From UBA2233 sp002347965 [NCBI: Nitrospirae bacterium UBA2233] (lineage in GTDB: Bacteria; UBA2233): DNA of 54,754 nt. A model generated the notes under the pieces. That model searched no databases and had not been told where the DNA came from. It saw only the letters and a list, made by a program, of their open reading frames with translations. The stretch lies in assembly GCA_002347965.1 (NCBI GenBank), contig DDYN01000051.1:1-54754 (forward strand). The letters run 5' to 3'. The position numbers and the translations under genes are program-made. Within the stretch, counting starts at the first letter, position 1. Every line of letters begins with the position of its first letter. This document shows, piece by piece, positions 52,014 to 54,754 of the stretch.

Positions 52014-52129
52014 GCCTACCGCCCGATAGGCGAGGTATTCACACCCCGCCATGTATGGCCTTTCTTTCTTTCCGCCGGGGCTAGAAAGCCCCGGCTATCC
52101 TTCGGTTGGGTCCTACCCGCCCGATAGGC
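52014..52129 (-). ncRNA. Structured 3' end of the TnpB element, possible omega-RNA region
   Basis: Downstream of and partly overlapping the tnpB stop lie two near-identical direct repeats (CTACCGCCCGATAGGC at 52016-52031 and CTACCCGCCCGATAGGC at 52113-52129), each able to form a short CCTA/TAGG stem. Between them is a perfect 9-bp stem, GCCGGGGCT (52074-52082) with AGAA loop and complement to 52095. TnpB guide (omega) RNAs are transcribed from exactly this 3' end of the element. The assignment is positional and structural only. Confidence 0.4.
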
Positions 52130-53314
52130 AGGACATTCTTGTCCCGCTACGTTCGGCCCTCCACACCTCGGACGGTTCCCGCCCGGACAACTTTGCTTCC
52201 AGCCAGCGCAAAAGCACTAATGCAGCATTTTCATCACGGCCGCGGGCGGCTCCGCAATGCGGGCACTGGTGGTTCCGGTCCGAGAGCATTTTCTTCTCGT
52301 CCGGCAATCTCCAGCATGCATGACAACGTTGCGTCGGCTTGATCTCCCGCGTCGGCGCTTCCTCGTACCATGACCCGGCCTGTTGCGCTTTGGTCCTGAC
52401 CATCTTGAGAAACGCCGCCGGGGAGGCCGCATGAATCTCGCGATTCAACCCCTTTTTATGGACACCACCGCCATGCACCATGTTCTTTACCGCTAAAGCT
52501 TCTGTGCGTTGTCGGGCAATTTTGGCGTGTAACCGGGCCAGGTGCCAAATGGCCTTGCGCAGGTTGGCGGATACGGGGAATCTCTTCTTCCGTCTGCTTT
52601 GTTGCTGCGCCATACGAACCTTCCGAGAGACTTCCTGCCCCAACCGCTTGAGTTCCGCGATCTGGTTGCGAAGATGGCGCGGATTGGCGACGGTCTCCAT
52701 GCCTTGGGGGGTAGCGACTGTCAAAAACTCCGCCAGTCCCCAATCGAACGCGCCTGTATCCATCCCGCATTCTCGTTGGATGGTTTCGACTTCGAGTGCC
52801 ACCGAAACGTACCATTTACCTGCCTTGTGCAGAATCTCGCAAGTCACCGGCTTACCGTGCGTTCTCGGTTTTCATCGAAAGTGAATTGTACCTACGGATT
52901 GCAGGTATAGGCGACCTTGTTTACCGAATCTCCAGGATGCAGTTTCCAGCCGTCGCCGTGGGTCTTATATCCCCAGCCGGGATAGCGGCAGAGAGACTTG
53001 AAGCGGGGAAAACCCGGCGTTTCACCGTTCTTCATCCGTCGAAAGAAGCGCTGAAAGGCTAGGTGCAGCCGCTTGAGCGTCACCTGCTCTGATTGGGCGT
53101 TCAGTCCAGCCAGGGCGGGGACTGTCTTCCGCCATTGGGTGAGCGCCTTGCATTGTTCGACAAACGATACCCCCTTGCCGGTTTCCCGATAGGTACGAAC
53201 CCGTTCCTCCAGCGCCGTGTTATACAGCCGCTGGTGTAACCCGAGCATCTCCAGGAACCGCTCCGTTTGAGTGGCATTGGGATACAGGCGATAGGTTACT
53301 TTGCGATTCAGCAT
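52113..53314 (-). pseudogene. tnpB: Broken TnpB (IS200/IS605-type, IS1341-like) RNA-guided nuclease gene
   Basis: The N-terminal part (53314 down to 52892: MLNRKVTYRLYPNATQTER ... FPRFKSLCRYPGWGYKTHGDGWKLHPG) and the C-terminal part (52847 down to 52113: PVTCEILHKAGKWYVSVAL, GAFDWGLAEFLTVATPQG with RuvC Asp, RTEALAVKNM with Glu, zinc finger CHACW/CPHCG, GRDENAAL with Asp) are in different frames. About 35 codons between them that normally carry the RLxGIG-like segment are partly replaced by stop-containing sequence (TGA and TAG seen). No TnpA gene is present. All catalytic residues remain, so inactivation looks recent. Frameshift or small deletion near 52850-52945. Confidence 0.85.
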
Positions 53315-53898
53315 GCTTCCATTATACTCAATTCTCACCGTGGGCTGTGCGCCACTGTCCGTGCTCAAGCAATACATCGAGCAACAGGAAAGACCGGAAT
53401 GACCGCCCCCGGGCGATAGCGCCGCTTCACCACCCCTGAACCGCTATGCGGTTACGGGCGGAGCACTACGGCGCATTCCGGTAGCAGGAGCCAGTTGTTT
53501 CAATCCACACCCGGCCCGAAAGCCGGGTGATGCATGTCTGACGGTCGGATGCCATGGATATTCCTCCGGGGACTCAGCCGAGCGATTGGTCCGCCCCAGT
53601 GGCACTCTCCCCCCATAGGTGAATCGATTGCATCCCCTCGGGCGAATCACAGAGATGGGTAGGCAGGTCCTTTGCCAAAGGATTGTTCATGCGCCATCCT
53701 CCGGGCGGTTCGGGACTCGTGGGGTCGTCGCAAGCCGGATGCCGGTGAAGGAACGCCCTTTCCTCCCAGGAGGCCGGCGACCATCCAGGTTAGCACCTCC
53801 GGCAGGGTACAGGACTTACCCAAAGTCGGCACGGGTGTGGATTTATTCGCTACGGGCTAGAGCCGCCCGCCAATCAACCCACAGCTCCTCGCATACGG
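53315..53898. other. Non-coding region between tnpB and the P-type ATPase gene
   Basis: About 580 bases without a supported gene. It holds the hairpin AACCGC-TAT-GCGGTT (53439-53453), the CRISPR-like repeat (53497-53533) and an inverted partial copy of it (53826-53843). Open frames on the minus strand such as 53647-53832 have no recognisable homology. No tRNA or terminator was seen. Confidence 0.5.
53497..53533 (-). CRISPR. Solitary CRISPR-like repeat (37 bp)
   Basis: Read on the minus strand the 37-base unit starts GCATCACCCGGC, has a CACCCGGC/GCCGGGTG 8-bp stem around a TTTCGG loop, and ends TGTGGATTGAAAC. The GGATTGAAAC end and central palindrome are typical of type I (and some type III) CRISPR repeats. 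Only one full copy is seen within 500 bases either side, and no cas gene is in the window. It is therefore at most an array remnant or a solo repeat, not a working array. Confidence 0.5.
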
Positions 53899-54754
53899 CT
53901 ATGGTCGTGGAACTTCTTCGTTTCTTTTTCCTCGGGTTCCATCTGCTGCATCAATTTCTCCATGCGCCACCCCGGATGCGGTCAAGCGGCGGCGAACGAT
54001 CTTTGTCAGCTCCAGAACCGTGACGGGCAGCAGGCCCAGCAAGAGAGCCAGACCGCAGTCGGCCAGGCTTAGCGCGCCGATGTGGAAAATGTCCTGGGTG
54101 ACGGGGGCATGGTGGATGCCGACCTGGACCAGCATTGACAGGGTAACCACGCCCAGCAGGCGCAGATTGGTGAGTATGCCGACCTCGAAGAACAGCCGGG
54201 TCGGGCTGCGCGCCGCGAAGGCCCGCAGCAACTCACCGAACACAAGGGTGGAAAAGGCCAGATTGCGCGCCTCGACGAGATCGCGCATCTGCAACGCCCA
54301 CACGAACACCCCCAGGGTCACCGTAGTCAGCAGGAGGCCCGTCGCCGCGATGCTGACCCATTGGGATCGGCCCAGCATGGACTGGTCGGGCGGCCGCGGC
54401 GGCCGCTGCATGGCGTCCCGATCTACCGGGTCCGTGACCAGGGCTAACGCCGGCAGACCGTCGGTGACCAGGTTGATCCACAGCAGGTGCAAAGGCAGTA
54501 ACGGCAGGGGCAGGCCCAGCAGGGCCGCCACGAACATCACCAGCAGTTCCCCGGCGTTGCCGGCCAACAGGTAAACCAGCGCCTTGCGGATGTTGTCGTA
54601 AATACCGCGACCTTCCTCCACCGCGGCGACGATGCTGGCGAAATTGTCGTCGGTCAGCACCATGTCGGCCGCCTCGCGGGTCACCTCGGTGCCGCCTCGG
54701 CCCATGGCGATGCCGATGTGGGCCTCGCGCAGGGCCGGCGCATCGTTGACGCCG
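53899..54754 (-). CDS. P-type cation-transporting ATPase, C-terminal part (cut by window edge)
   Basis: The frame runs off the right edge: 54754 leftward reads GVNDAPALREAHIGIAMGRG, the hinge motif of P-type ATPases, then GTEVTREAADMVLTDDNFASIVAAVEEGRGIYDNIRK and the C-terminal transmembrane half (LLPLHLLWINLVTDGLPALALVTDPVD with M6 residues of Ca2+-type P2 pumps). About 285 residues are visible, ending GTRGKRNEEVPRP. Probable Ca2+, Mn2+ or other cation pump in the inner membrane. Codons here (CTG, CGC, CGG, GCC) differ from most of the window, where CTT/CTC and AGG are common, suggesting foreign origin. Confidence 0.88.
   Translation of the reverse strand, partial: GVNDAPALREAHIGIAMGRGGTEVTREAADMVLTDDNFASIVAAVEEGRGIYDNIRKALVYLLAGNAGELLVMFVAALLGLPLPLLPLHLLWINLVTDGLPALALVTDPVDRDAMQRPPRPPDQSMLGRSQWVSIAATGLLLTTVTLGVFVWALQMRDLVEARNLAFSTLVFGELLRAFAARSPTRLFFEVGILTNLRLLGVVTLSMLVQVGIHHAPVTQDIFHIGALSLADCGLALLLGLLPVTVLELTKIVRRRLTASGVAHGEIDAADGTRGKRNEEVPRP

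Noticed and set aside
52440-52500. Loss of the TnpB RuvC-II glutamate (apparent AVKNM in place of a Glu-containing motif)
   Set aside because: Shifting the alignment places Glu in TEALAVKNM, matching VEDLKVKNM of related TnpB proteins, so the residue is present.
53497-53600. A multi-unit CRISPR array around the lone repeat
   Set aside because: No second full copy occurs at spacer distance on either side and no cas genes are visible.
53647-53898. Group II intron domain V-like sequence (AGCCGTATGCGAGG on the minus strand)
   Set aside because: No complementary strand of the domain V helix, no reverse transcriptase and no GTGCG-type 5' end were found.

Overview
The window reads as a Gram-negative (diderm) bacterial chromosome segment of moderately high G+C. 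Evidence for two membranes includes a type II secretion GspC-like protein, lipoproteins and TRAP periplasmic receptors. F420 genes (cofC, cofE), acyl-CoA metabolism (propionyl-CoA carboxylase, acyl-CoA ligase, ADP-forming acyl-CoA synthetase, MaoC hydratase), TatT-type TRAP transport and a TIGR03768-like phosphoesterase together suggest a deltaproteobacteria-, SAR324- or Tectomicrobia-like lineage. I cannot place it more exactly from sequence alone. No tRNA or rRNA gene was seen.

Layout. 0-1.6 kb (minus): pccB, followed by the first 13 codons of pccA cut by the window edge. 1.8-9.1 kb (plus): one tightly overlapped operon modA-mop-modB-modC-cofC-cofE-M16 protease-TPR-gspC, joining molybdate/tungstate uptake to coenzyme F420 synthesis. 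9.2-19.6 kb (minus): a long codirectional run of GH31 glucosidase, adenine deaminase, ferritin-like protein, two tiny proteins, aroK-aroB-aroQ-efp-accB-accC and a TPR protein. 19.6-26.9 kb: a GltS-like symporter (plus), then on the minus strand a NodI/NodJ-like ABC exporter, glnB, glnA, an exported DsrE-like protein and a pyruvate oxidase-like enzyme. 27.2-30.1 kb (plus): alpha/beta hydrolase, tpiA, a small secreted protein, MaoC hydratase. 30.2-38.1 kb: divergent clusters, with DctP, Fe-alcohol dehydrogenase, aldehyde dehydrogenase and a small Cys-containing protein on minus, and a complete TatT-DctP-DctQ-DctM TRAP system on plus. This looks like an uptake and oxidation module for an alcohol or aldehyde whose identity I cannot tell.

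38.4-41.8 kb (minus): metallophosphoesterase and acyl-CoA ligase. 41.9-43.3 kb is a decayed patch: an IS3-like end, a HEPN/MNT pair, a frameshifted gene remnant and an acyl-CoA dehydrogenase pseudogene. 43.4-47.6 kb (plus): lipoprotein, ADP-forming acyl-CoA synthetase, GNAT and NlpC/P60 protein. 47.8-49.7 kb: an ABC-F ATPase resembling gammaproteobacterial YheS. 50-52 kb: an arsR-arsC-ACR3 arsenic operon with a clear promoter.

The right end (52-54.75 kb) is mobile: a broken TnpB gene with a structured 3' end, a lone CRISPR-like repeat with a partial inverted copy 300 bp away, and the C-terminal part of a P-type cation ATPase whose codon use differs from the rest.

The least expected items are two unannotated microproteins near 15 kb. 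One has three identical GQGIPP repeats encoded by different synonymous codons. The others are the molybdate-F420 operon and the isolated CRISPR-like repeat next to TnpB.
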